The notes under the pieces are model-generated. The model searched no databases and had not been told where the DNA came from. It saw only the letters and a list, made by a program, of their open reading frames with translations. From Pelomonas caseinilytica (GTDB lineage: Bacteria > Pseudomonadota > Gammaproteobacteria > Burkholderiales > Burkholderiaceae_C), in NCBI RefSeq assembly GCF_021353235.1, contig NZ_JAJTWT010000002.1, positions 496,001 through 560,000 on the forward strand: 64,000 nt of DNA. Direction: 5' to 3'. Position 1 is the first letter of the stretch. The number at the start of each line of letters is the position of its first letter. A program made the translations under genes and the position numbers. Below are positions 56,314-64,000 of this stretch, piece by piece.

Positions 56314-56750
56314 GCTGGCATTCCTTCGTCGAAGACCTTGCGCTCGCCCAGGCGGTAGGAGCGACCGCGGAACAGGGCGATCAACTCGCCTTCCTGGTTG
56401 CGGACCGTGATGTCGTACAGGCCCGTGCGCCCCGCCAGCGAGGCTTCGGCGGCCGTCGCGGTCAGCACGTCGCCGAGCTTGGCGCTCTTGAGGATGTCGA
56501 TGGCGAAGCCCGACGCCACCGTCATCGCATTGCGGCTGTTGCAGGCAAAGGCGAAGGCGGAGTCCGCCAGCGTGGCGATCAGCCCGCCATGGCAGATGCC
56601 GAAGCCGTTGAGCATGTCGGGCCGGACCGTCATCGTCGCCACGGCCCGGCCGGGCGAGACCTCGGTGATCTGCAGGCCCAGCATGCGGCTGGCGGCATCG
56701 TCCGCGAACATCACGTCGCGGACCTTCTCGGCCGTGGCTTGCGTATCCAT
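56310..56750 (-). CDS. paaI: Hydroxyphenylacetyl-CoA thioesterase PaaI
   Basis: A 146-residue hotdog-fold thioesterase that hydrolyses dead-end phenylacetyl-CoA derivatives and returns CoA. The DMLNGFGICHGGLIATLADSAFAFACNSRN active-site segment is intact. Its ATG shares one base with the paaG stop (TGATG), and its stop overlaps paaK. Confidence 0.95.
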   Translation of the reverse strand: MDTQATAEKVRDVMFADDAASRMLGLQITEVSPGRAVATMTVRPDMLNGFGICHGGLIATLADSAFAFACNSRNAMTVASGFAIDILKSAKLGDVLTATAAEASLAGRTGLYDITVRNQEGELIALFRGRSYRLGERKVFDEGMPA

Positions 56751-57553
56751 CAGCGGTCCTTGAACTCGGGCGAACGCTTGTCCAGGAAGGCGGCCGTGCC
56801 CTCCAGGTAGTCGTAGGCGAAGCCAAGCTGGCTTTGCAACTGTGCCTCGCGCTTGAGGGCGGGCTCATAGTCCAGCTTCATGGCGTCGTCGAGCGCGGCG
56901 CGGGTTTCATAAAGCGCGCGGGTCGGCATGGCGGCGAGCCTCTGGGCGATGGCCAGGACCGTGCCGGCCAGCTCGGCGTCGGGCACCACGCGGGCGATCA
57001 GGCCGATGCGCTCGGCCTCCGCGGCCTTGAGCTTGTCGCCCAGCAGGGCCAGCTCCAGCGCCTTGGCGCGGCCCACCAGACGCGGCAGCAGCCAAGTGCC
57101 GCCGCAGTCGGGAATGAGGCCGATGCGGGAGAAGGCCTGGATGAAGCTGGCACTCTCGCCCGCGACCACCAGGTCGCAGCCCAGTGCCAGGTTGGCGCCC
57201 GCCCCTGCGGCCACGCCGTTGACGGCCGCCACCACTGGGATCGGCATGCTGCGCAGGCGCAGGGCCAGCGGGATGTAGTAGTGCTCCAGCATGTGCCCAA
57301 TGTCCTTGGGCGCGGCGCCGGGGTCGCGGCTGGGCGCGACGTGGGGGTCGGCGAGATCCTGGCCGGCGCTGAAGGCCCGGCCCGCGCCAGTGATGACGAC
57401 GGCGCGCGTCTCCCGGTCCTCGGCCGCCGCCTCAAGGGCCTGACGGAGCTGGCTGAGCAGGGGCGCCGTGAAGGCGTTCAGCGCTTCGGGGCGATTCAGG
57501 CGCAGCAAGCGCACGGCGCCTTGCGGCTCGATCTGGATCAGGTGTTCGGACAT
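56750..57553 (-). CDS. paaG: 2-(1,2-epoxy-1,2-dihydrophenyl)acetyl-CoA isomerase PaaG
   Basis: A 267-residue crotonase-family enzyme that turns the ring epoxide into oxepin-CoA. It has VRLLRLNRPEALNAFTAPLLSQL, the oxyanion-hole segments RAFSAGQDL and VNGVAAGAGANLALGCDLVVAGESASFIQAFSRIGLIPDCGGTWLLPRLVG; the conserved aspartate of the PaaG type is in the latter. It is the first gene of the operon. The 52 bp upstream hold a PaaR-like palindrome and an FNR-type box. Confidence 0.95.
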   Translation of the reverse strand: MSEHLIQIEPQGAVRLLRLNRPEALNAFTAPLLSQLRQALEAAAEDRETRAVVITGAGRAFSAGQDLADPHVAPSRDPGAAPKDIGHMLEHYYIPLALRLRSMPIPVVAAVNGVAAGAGANLALGCDLVVAGESASFIQAFSRIGLIPDCGGTWLLPRLVGRAKALELALLGDKLKAAEAERIGLIARVVPDAELAGTVLAIAQRLAAMPTRALYETRAALDDAMKLDYEPALKREAQLQSQLGFAYDYLEGTAAFLDKRSPEFKDR

Positions 57554-57564
57554 GGAATTTCTCT

Positions 57565-57578
57565 ACCGACCGGTCGGT
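57565..57578. promoter_or_regulatory. TetR/PaaR-type operator upstream of paaG
   Basis: ACCGACCGGTCGGT, a perfect 14-bp palindrome 12-25 bp before the paaG start. Its CCGACC/GGTCGG arms are the form reported for TetR-type PaaR operators of Betaproteobacteria (from memory). It is placed where binding would block the promoter. Confidence 0.7.
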
Positions 57579-57595
57579 TAATCCTAGAGCCCCCC

Positions 57596-57609
57596 TTGAT
57601 CTGGATCAA
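57596..57609. promoter_or_regulatory. FNR/ANR-type box upstream of paaG
   Basis: TTGATCTGGATCAA matches the FNR-family consensus TTGAT-N4-ATCAA at all ten conserved bases. Its centre is 50 bp upstream of the paaG ATG, and it overlaps the stop codon of the sugar-kinase gene. If it works as a class II activator site, the start point would be just before paaG. Confidence 0.6.
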
Positions 57610-58568
57610 GACCGAAGCGGGAAAACCCTAGCGTCGACGATTTCCACGGCCTCGGCCAAGGCCGCCACATGACCCGCGCGAGGGGGCGCGAAGCCGGCCT
57701 CGGTGCAGGCCGCTGCACCGGCCGCCAGGGCCCAGCGCAAATGCTGCTCGGCGCTGGCACCGGCGTCGCGCATCAGGCTGTCGAGCAGCCCCGCCATGGC
57801 GGCATCGCCCGCACCGACGGTGTCCACCACGTCGACCTCCGGCGGCCGGGCGCTGCACTCCTCGACGCCGTGGTAGAGCGTCGCGCCGGCATCGCCGCGC
57901 GTCAGCAGCAGCCAGGCCCCGGGATTCCAGGCGGCGATCTGGGCCAGGCCCGAGCGGTGGTCGGGCAGGCGGAACAGGCCGCGCAGGTCTTCGTCCGACA
58001 CCTTGATGACGTCGGCCAGGCGGCACATCTGCTCCAGCGTGTCGTCGTAGCTCGAATCCATCGGCGGGCTGCGGAAGTTCGGGTCGTAGCTGATCAGCCG
58101 CCCTTCGGACTTCAGCGCCTCGGCCAGCGACAGCAGGCGCCCGGCCAGGGGCTCGCGCGCCAGGCCCAGGCTGCCGAAGTGGGCCCATCGCAGCGCGCGC
58201 GTCCAGCCCATGGGCAGGCCCTCGGGCCGGAAGTGCAGGTCGGCGCTGTCCTGGCCGATGAAGAAGACCTGCGGCGGGTCGACCTCGTGCACCACGGCCA
58301 GCAGCGGCGGCCGGGCCAGCTGCTGGATGAAGCGCATGTCGAGGTTGGCGTCCTGGCTGCTGCGCCAGATCTCGGCACCGAAGGGATCGTTGCTGATGGC
58401 GCCGGCGAAGGCGCTGAGCTGCCCGAGGCTGGACATCGCCACGGCGACGTTCCAGGGCGAGCCGCCGCAGGCGCTGCGCCAGCGGTCCGGGCCGATGCGG
58501 ATGAGGTCGGTCAACGCCTCGCCGAAGGCGACGAAGCGAGGCAGGTCGGGATGGAGGATCGGGCTCAT
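57606..58568 (-). CDS. PfkB-family carbohydrate kinase (fructokinase-like)
   Basis: A 320-residue ribokinase-family sugar kinase. It has CGGSPWNVAVAMSSLG near the N-terminus (sugar-binding GG), RLISYDPNFR, and the C-terminal signature DTVGAGDAAMAGLL with the catalytic aspartate. The pattern is close to fructokinases, but the sugar is not certain. Start at 58568 (MSPILHPDL) places the domain normally. Transcribed toward paaG but not functionally related; the paa promoter begins at its 3' end. Divergent from moaA by 72 bp. Confidence 0.88.
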   Translation of the reverse strand: MSPILHPDLPRFVAFGEALTDLIRIGPDRWRSACGGSPWNVAVAMSSLGQLSAFAGAISNDPFGAEIWRSSQDANLDMRFIQQLARPPLLAVVHEVDPPQVFFIGQDSADLHFRPEGLPMGWTRALRWAHFGSLGLAREPLAGRLLSLAEALKSEGRLISYDPNFRSPPMDSSYDDTLEQMCRLADVIKVSDEDLRGLFRLPDHRSGLAQIAAWNPGAWLLLTRGDAGATLYHGVEECSARPPEVDVVDTVGAGDAAMAGLLDSLMRDAGASAEQHLRWALAAGAAACTEAGFAPPRAGHVAALAEAVEIVDARVFPLRS

Positions 58569-58640
58569 CCAGACCGATTCAAGCGCGCGCCGCCTGGCCC
58601 CGCAACCCCTCGGACTTCGCGGCGCTGACACAATCGCCAC

Positions 58641-59753
58641 ATGTCCGCCCGCATCGTCCCCCTGCACGACGCCCGCCCGCTGCGCATGCCGGTGCAACCC
58701 GCGGCCGGCGATGCCGGCGCCCCGCCGGTCGACAGGCTGGGGCGCCCTTTGCGCGACCTGCGCATCTCGGTGACGGACCGCTGCAACTTCCGCTGCGGCT
58801 ACTGCATGCCCAAGCAGGTGTTCGACAAGCACCACGAGTTCCTGCCGCATGCCGACCTGCTGAGCTTCGAGGAGATCACCCGCCTGGCCCGCGTCTTCGT
58901 GGGCCTCGGCGTGGAGAAGCTGCGCATCACCGGCGGCGAGCCGCTGCTGCGCCGCCACCTTGAAACGCTGATCGGCATGCTGGCCGGCCTGCGCACGCCG
59001 CAGGGCCGCGAACTCGACCTCACGCTGACCACCAACGGCTCACTGCTGACCCGCAAGGCCGGTGCGCTCAGGGCGGCCGGGCTGAAGCGCCTGACGGTCA
59101 GTCTCGATGGGCTGGACGATGCCGTCTTCCAGCGCATGAACGACGTCGGCTTCCCCGTGGCCGACGTGCTCGCGGGTATCCAGGCCGCCCAGGCCGCCGG
59201 CCTCGGGCCGATCAAGGTCAACATGGTCGTCCAGCGCGGCGTCAACGACGGCCAGATCCTGCCGATGGCGCGGCACTTCCGGCACAGCGGCATCGTGCTG
59301 CGCTTCATCGAATACATGGACGTGGGTGCCACCAACGGCTGGTGCATGGACCAGGTGCTGCCGTCGAGCGAGGTGCAGCGCCGCATCGCCGCGGAGTTCC
59401 CCCTCGTGCCGCTGTCGGCCAGCGCCCCGGGCGAGACGGCCGAACGCTGGGCCTATGCCGACGGCGGCGGCGAAGTGGGCTTCATCTCGTCCGTCACGCA
59501 GGCCTTCTGCGGCGACTGCAACCGCGCGAGGCTCTCGACCGAAGGCCGGCTCTACACCTGCCTCTTCGCCACCCGCGGCCACGACCTGCGCGGCCTGCTG
59601 CGCGGGTCCGCGCCGGTGGACGACGCACAACTGGCCGCGGCGGTCGCGAGCGTCTGGACGGGCCGCGCCGACCGCTATTCGCAGCTGCGCGGCCAGGGCG
59701 CCGCGACGCCCGAGGGCGAGCGCCGCGTCGAGATGCACTACATCGGCGGATGA
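58641..59753 (+). CDS. moaA: GTP 3',8-cyclase MoaA
   Basis: A 370-residue radical SAM enzyme that makes cyclic pyranopterin precursor from GTP for molybdenum cofactor. The N-terminal 4Fe-4S motif is C48-x3-C52-x2-C55 ([10 protein letters not shown]), the second cluster has [10 protein letters not shown] plus a later cysteine (LYTCLF), and the C-terminus ends in the GG needed for activity. An N-terminal extension of about 30 residues precedes the conserved [12 protein letters not shown]. It overlaps mobA by 4 nt (ATGA). Confidence 0.96.
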   Translation: MSARIVPLHDARPLRMPVQPAAGDAGAPPVDRLGRPLRDLRISVTDRCNFRCGYCMPKQVFDKHHEFLPHADLLSFEEITRLARVFVGLGVEKLRITGGEPLLRRHLETLIGMLAGLRTPQGRELDLTLTTNGSLLTRKAGALRAAGLKRLTVSLDGLDDAVFQRMNDVGFPVADVLAGIQAAQAAGLGPIKVNMVVQRGVNDGQILPMARHFRHSGIVLRFIEYMDVGATNGWCMDQVLPSSEVQRRIAAEFPLVPLSASAPGETAERWAYADGGGEVGFISSVTQAFCGDCNRARLSTEGRLYTCLFATRGHDLRGLLRGSAPVDDAQLAAAVASVWTGRADRYSQLRGQGAATPEGERRVEMHYIGG

Positions 59754-60310
59754 GCGCCGTCCATGCCCTCGTCCTCGCCGGTGGCCGGGGAACGCGCATG
59801 GGCGGCTTGGACAAGGGCCTGCAGTTGCTGGACGGCCAGCCCCTGGTCGCTCACGTCATCGCACGCCTCGCGCCGCAGGCCCAGGCGCTGCTCATCAGCG
59901 CCAACCGCCACCTGGACGCCTACGCGGCATTCGGCCACCCGGTGCTGACCGATCCACCCGGCCTCGAGTTCGCCGGCCCGCTGGCCGGCATGCTGGCCGG
60001 CCTGAACGCCATCCCCGACGATGCCTGGCTGCTGACGGCCCCCTGCGACAGCCCTCGCCTGCCACTGGACCTTGCGGCCCGGCTGCTGGCAGCAGCAGCC
60101 GATCACGGGCAGGCCTTCGCGCAGGCTGCGCGCGAGCATCCCACCCACGCTCTGCTGCACGCCCGGCTGCGCGAGCCGTTGGCCGAACATCTGAGCGGCG
60201 GCGGCCGTGCCGTGCTGGGCTGGATGCGCAGCCGGCCCCACGGCATCGCCCACTTCGACGGCGAAGCCGCCTTCGCCAACTTCAACCACCTCGCCGACCT
60301 GCATGGATAG
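59750..60310 (+). CDS. mobA: Molybdenum cofactor guanylyltransferase MobA
   Basis: A 186-residue nucleotidyltransferase that attaches GMP to molybdopterin. The GTP-binding [15 protein letters not shown] signature, [17 protein letters not shown] and [12 protein letters not shown] (metal site) are present. It is translationally coupled to moaA and overlaps the next gene by 8 nt. Confidence 0.95.
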   Translation: MSAVHALVLAGGRGTRMGGLDKGLQLLDGQPLVAHVIARLAPQAQALLISANRHLDAYAAFGHPVLTDPPGLEFAGPLAGMLAGLNAIPDDAWLLTAPCDSPRLPLDLAARLLAAAADHGQAFAQAAREHPTHALLHARLREPLAEHLSGGGRAVLGWMRSRPHGIAHFDGEAAFANFNHLADLHG

Positions 60311-60842
60311 CCTGCTCATCCGACCCATGGTGGAACCCGACCTGCTCGCCTACAAGGCACTGCGCGACGGCATGCTCGCGGCCCACCCCGAGGCCTTCAC
60401 CTCGGACGCGGAGACCGAGATCCAGCGCGACCTGGCGAGCTATCGGAGCCGCCTGACCGGCGGCGCCAACGGCACCACGCTGTTCACCCTGGTGGCCCTG
60501 GATGGCGGACGCCTCGTCGGCGCCCTCACCTGCGAGCGCGAGCCGCGGCGCAAAGTGCAGCACACCGCCCACCTCGTGGGCATGATGGTGGCGGCCAGCC
60601 ACCGCGGCCGTGGCCTCGGCCGTGCGCTGCTGGCCGAGGCGCTCGACCGCCTGCAGGCCACCCCGGGGCTGGCGCAGGTCACGCTCAGCGTCACCGCCGG
60701 CAACCGCGCCGCCATCGGCCTCTACGAGAGCCAGGGCTTCGAGCGCTATGGCCGCCTGCCCGACGCGATCCGCCTGCCCGACGGCCGGCGGCTCGACAAG
60801 GACCTCATGGTCCGCCGGCTCGGGCCGGCGCCGCGAGCCTAA
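60303..60842 (+). CDS. GNAT-family N-acetyltransferase
   Basis: A 179-residue GNAT acetyltransferase. The acetyl-CoA-binding segment is VGMMVAASHRGRGLGRALLAEAL (R-x-x-G-x-G/A form), followed by VTAGNRAAIGLYESQGFERYGRLPDAI. It starts inside mobA (8-nt overlap), so it is co-translated with the molybdenum-cofactor genes, though there is no evidence for a role in that pathway. Substrate unknown. Confidence 0.88.
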   Translation: MDSLLIRPMVEPDLLAYKALRDGMLAAHPEAFTSDAETEIQRDLASYRSRLTGGANGTTLFTLVALDGGRLVGALTCEREPRRKVQHTAHLVGMMVAASHRGRGLGRALLAEALDRLQATPGLAQVTLSVTAGNRAAIGLYESQGFERYGRLPDAIRLPDGRRLDKDLMVRRLGPAPRA

Positions 60843-61438
60843 GGCGCCGTCAGCTCGAACTGCACCACCAGCGCGTCCTGCACGGCCAGCAGGCCGCCGA
60901 GCACCGTGAAGGGCTGCAGGCCGAAGTCGCTCTGCCGCACGACGACCTCGCCGCGGGCTCGGCGGCCCTCGACCTCGGCGACGAACCACTGGCGGCGCGT
61001 GACGCCGTGCAGGCTGATCTCGGCCTCCACCGCCTGCCGGCCGCCCTCGCCAAGGCGCTGCAGCGTGCGCACGACGACCTCGGGATGCCTGGCCACGTCC
61101 AGGGCCTTGAGCAGGTTGGCGCGCGTGCCGGCGCGGGCCTCGTCGCCGACAGCGCTGGCGAAGGCGGCGCCGAGGCCGGCGCGAAGGGCCGGCGGGTCGA
61201 TGTCCAGCGCGTCCAGGCGAAAGCGCAGCACCGGGCCGGCCTCGGGCCATTCCACCCGGAGATCGGCTGCGCGCAGCACGTGGTTATGGCCCAGCCGCGC
61301 CGCCGTGCCACCGCGAAAGACGAGGATGCGCAAGGCTTGGCCATCGTCAGGAGCGGCGGGCGACGGCGGGAGAGGGCCGGCACAGCCCGCCAGGGCCGCC
61401 GCGGCGGCCAGCAGCAGCCGGCGTCTCGCAGGTGACAT
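60839..61438 (-). CDS. YceI-like lipoprotein
   Basis: A 199-residue predicted lipoprotein with lipobox ALAGC-A (cysteine about residue 19). The remainder resembles YceI-type lipocalin-like proteins: an LRILVFRGGTAARLGHNHVL opening with the histidine pair, LRFRLDALDIDP, the KALDVARHPEVVVRTLQ strand and a final DALVVQFELTAP. Such proteins may bind lipids or isoprenoids in the periplasm. Start at 61438 is preferred because of an AGGA site 10 nt before; an ATG at 61456 is possible. Its 3' end overlaps the GNAT gene by 4 bp. Confidence 0.75.
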   Translation of the reverse strand: MSPARRRLLLAAAAALAGCAGPLPPSPAAPDDGQALRILVFRGGTAARLGHNHVLRAADLRVEWPEAGPVLRFRLDALDIDPPALRAGLGAAFASAVGDEARAGTRANLLKALDVARHPEVVVRTLQRLGEGGRQAVEAEISLHGVTRRQWFVAEVEGRRARGEVVVRQSDFGLQPFTVLGGLLAVQDALVVQFELTAP

Positions 61439-61556
61439 CGTGAGGTTCCTAGGCATCAAACTGCACGTTCATTCGGGGGTTTGCGGGCCGACGCCTCGCG
61501 CCGCGGCGCCCGGCTGGTCTAGCATAGCCACCACTCTCCCACGCACGGAGCCCGCC

Positions 61557-62096
61557 ATGGCCAGCCTGTTCCGCCCTGCCCTCGACCTGATGGCGCAGTA
61601 CGCCGCCTACCACCGCGACCGCCGCAACATCGCGACGCATTTCATCGGCATCCCCCTCATCGTCTTCGCCATCAGCGTGCTGCTGTCGCGCGCCGAGTTC
61701 ACGCTCGGCGACACGCCCATGAATGCCGCCATCGTCGTCTGGGCCGTGACCGCGCTGTGGTATCTCACCCGCGGCAACCTCATGCTAGGCGCAGCCACCG
61801 CCATCGTGAACGGCGTCCTGACGGCGATGGCCATGACGGCGGCCCAAGGCTCGATGACGAGCTGGCTGCTCATCGGCGTGGGCGCCTTCGTCGTGGGCTG
61901 GATCTTCCAGTTCGTCGGCCACTACTACGAGGGCCGCAAGCCCGCCTTCGTCGATGACCTCGTCGGCCTGCTCGTCGGCCCCATGTTCGTCGTCGGCGAG
62001 GCGATGTTCACGCTGGGCTGGGGACGCCGCCTGCTCGAGGAGATCGAAAGGCGCGTCGGGCCGACGCACCTGCGCGACCTGGCCCATCCGGTCTGA
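61557..62096 (+). CDS. Mpo1-like (DUF962/YGL010w) membrane protein
   Basis: A 179-residue integral membrane protein. Conserved histidine segments YAAYHRDRRNIATHFIGIPL and FQFVGHYYEGRKPAFVDD mark the Mpo1 family, whose yeast member is an Fe(II)-dependent dioxygenase for 2-hydroxy fatty acids. About five hydrophobic helices are present. Enzyme activity in bacteria is inferred only. It precedes the ketopantoate reductase-like gene by 12 bp, likely the same transcript. Confidence 0.87.
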   Translation: MASLFRPALDLMAQYAAYHRDRRNIATHFIGIPLIVFAISVLLSRAEFTLGDTPMNAAIVVWAVTALWYLTRGNLMLGAATAIVNGVLTAMAMTAAQGSMTSWLLIGVGAFVVGWIFQFVGHYYEGRKPAFVDDLVGLLVGPMFVVGEAMFTLGWGRRLLEEIERRVGPTHLRDLAHPV

Positions 62097-62108
62097 AGCC
62101 CTGAAGCG

Positions 62109-63122
62109 ATGACCGGCGTCTTGGTCATGGGCGCCGGCTCCGTCGGCTGCTTCGCCGGCGGCCTGACGCAACTGGCCGGTGTGCCAGTGCACTTCGTCGG
62201 GCGCCCGCGCGTGCTGGCGGCGCTGCGCAAGCACGGCCTGCGCCTGACCGACCAGGACGGCCTGGACCGCCACATCCCCGCGCTGCAGCTGCGCCTGCAT
62301 GAAGAGCCACCCGCCGGACTCAAGCCAGACCTGGTGCTGCTGTGCGTGAAGTCCGGCGCGACGGCGGCAGCGGCGACGGCGCTCGGCCTGACGCTGCCTC
62401 CTGGCACGCCGGTCGTCAGCCTGCAGAACGGCATCGGCAATGCCGACCTCGCCCGCGCCACCGCCCCGGCGCTGCGCTGGCACGCAGGCATGGTGCCCTT
62501 CAACATCGCCGAACTCGCGCCCGGCCACTACCACCGCGGCACGGGCGGCGCGCTGGCCGCCGAGGGCGAGGCCCAGGATGCCGCGCTGTCCGCCTGGCAG
62601 ACGGCGCTGTCGCGCGTGGGCATGCGGCTGGACCTGCATGCCGACCTCGCCCCCGTCCAGTGGGGCAAGCTGCTGCTCAACCTGAACAACCCGGTGAACG
62701 CCCTCAGCGGCCGGCCGCTACGCGACGAACTGCTGCAGCGCGGCTACCGGCGCGCCCTGGCCGCCCTCCAGGAAGAGGCACTGGATCTGCTGGAGGGCGC
62801 CGGCCGCCCGGTCGCCCAGCTCACGCCGCTGCCACCCCGGCGGCTGTTGACGGTGCTGCGCCTGCCCACGCCGCTGTTCCGCCTCGTGGCGGCTCGCATG
62901 CTGCGCATCGATGCCAAGGCGCGCTCCAGCATGGCCGACGACCTCGCCCAGGGCCGCACGACCGAGATCGACGCCCTGTGCGGCGAGATCGTCCGCCTGG
63001 CCCAAGGCCTGCGGCGCAGAGCACCGCTGAACGCGCGCATGCAGGGCCTGGTGGAGGCCTGGCCCCGGCGCCGCCGGCCCTATTCGCCCGCCGAGCTGCT
63101 CCAGGCCCTGGGCCTGTCCTGA
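62109..63122 (+). CDS. Ketopantoate reductase-family protein (PanE/ApbA-like)
   Basis: A 337-residue NADPH-dependent reductase. The Rossmann motif VMGAGSVGCFAGG is at residues 6-18, the catalytic lysine is in WGKLLLNLNNPVNAL (about residue 184), and the C-terminal helical domain has SMADDLAQGRTTEIDALCGEIVRLA. This is the ApbA/PanE pattern; true pantothenate function is not certain because Burkholderiales carry several paralogues. Located 12 bp after the Mpo1-like gene. Confidence 0.88.
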   Translation: MTGVLVMGAGSVGCFAGGLTQLAGVPVHFVGRPRVLAALRKHGLRLTDQDGLDRHIPALQLRLHEEPPAGLKPDLVLLCVKSGATAAAATALGLTLPPGTPVVSLQNGIGNADLARATAPALRWHAGMVPFNIAELAPGHYHRGTGGALAAEGEAQDAALSAWQTALSRVGMRLDLHADLAPVQWGKLLLNLNNPVNALSGRPLRDELLQRGYRRALAALQEEALDLLEGAGRPVAQLTPLPPRRLLTVLRLPTPLFRLVAARMLRIDAKARSSMADDLAQGRTTEIDALCGEIVRLAQGLRRRAPLNARMQGLVEAWPRRRRPYSPAELLQALGLS

Positions 63123-63245
63123 ATCGAGCCGCACGAGCGGCGGCGACACCCCCTGAAAAACCGAAGCGACGCTCAGCCTGGGCCTGGGCAAGGCCGGCCC
63201 CGCGCTGGAGACAATTTCCGGCTCAATCCACGGACCGGCCCCGCC

Positions 63246-64000
<755 letters not shown>

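Overview
The window is a dense, GC-rich chromosomal segment of a Betaproteobacterium, most likely order Burkholderiales (Roseateles / Mitsuaria / Rubrivivax-like). This is inferred from gene order and family content: yicC with a Ser/Thr kinase, PP2C phosphatase, rph, rdgB and hemW; gmk-rpoZ-spoT; hemCDXY; ppc; argH with an AlgZ/AlgR pair; and a paa operon with a TetR-type regulator. No 16S gene or species marker is present, so the genus is not settled.

Layout. 0-0.4 kb: 3' end of cheB. 0.4-1.8 kb: small secreted protein divergent from a LysR regulator, with two identical operator-like inverted repeats between them. 1.8-7.1 kb: translationally coupled minus-strand block (kinase > phosphatase > rph > rdgB > hemW) divergent from yicC. 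7.2-13.8 kb: a periplasmic binding-like protein, a DUF1439 lipoprotein, gmk, rpoZ, spoT, greB and a CaiB-family gene. 13.8-18.2 kb: tRNA-Arg with its promoter and terminator, then hemC>hemD>hemX>hemY. 18.2-31.4 kb: an accessory segment holding a TonB-dependent receptor > flavin halogenase > SapC > JmjC/cupin-like > halogenase fused to a C-terminal dioxygenase-like domain, preceded by two LacI-type operators, followed by a two-component system and a di-heme peroxidase-like lipoprotein. 31.5-41.9 kb: ppc, a glycine-zipper protein, a 267-bp foldback element, a hydrolase, the algZ-algR system, argH and a bacteriohemerythrin. 41.9-46.8 kb: M3 peptidase, propionyl-CoA synthetase, NlpC/P60 hydrolase. 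47-57.6 kb: phenylacetate operon paaG-I-K-A-B-C-D-E, a TetR regulator, a solute-binding protein and paaZ, punctuated by two families of intergenic hairpin repeats and led by a PaaR-like box and a perfect FNR-type box. 57.6-64 kb: sugar kinase, moaA-mobA-acetyltransferase, YceI-like lipoprotein, Mpo1-like protein, ketopantoate reductase-like protein and a truncated terC.

The most unusual content is the halogenase/TonB cluster. It pairs an outer-membrane receptor with two flavin-dependent halogenases, one of which carries a C-terminal extension with a plausible HxD...H iron site, and it has no flavin reductase or local LacI regulator. The argH-algZR / ppc / hemCDXY genes look like a housekeeping skeleton into which this cluster and the foldback element have been inserted. 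Several operons use 4-nt ATGA/GTGA start-stop overlaps, implying translational coupling.
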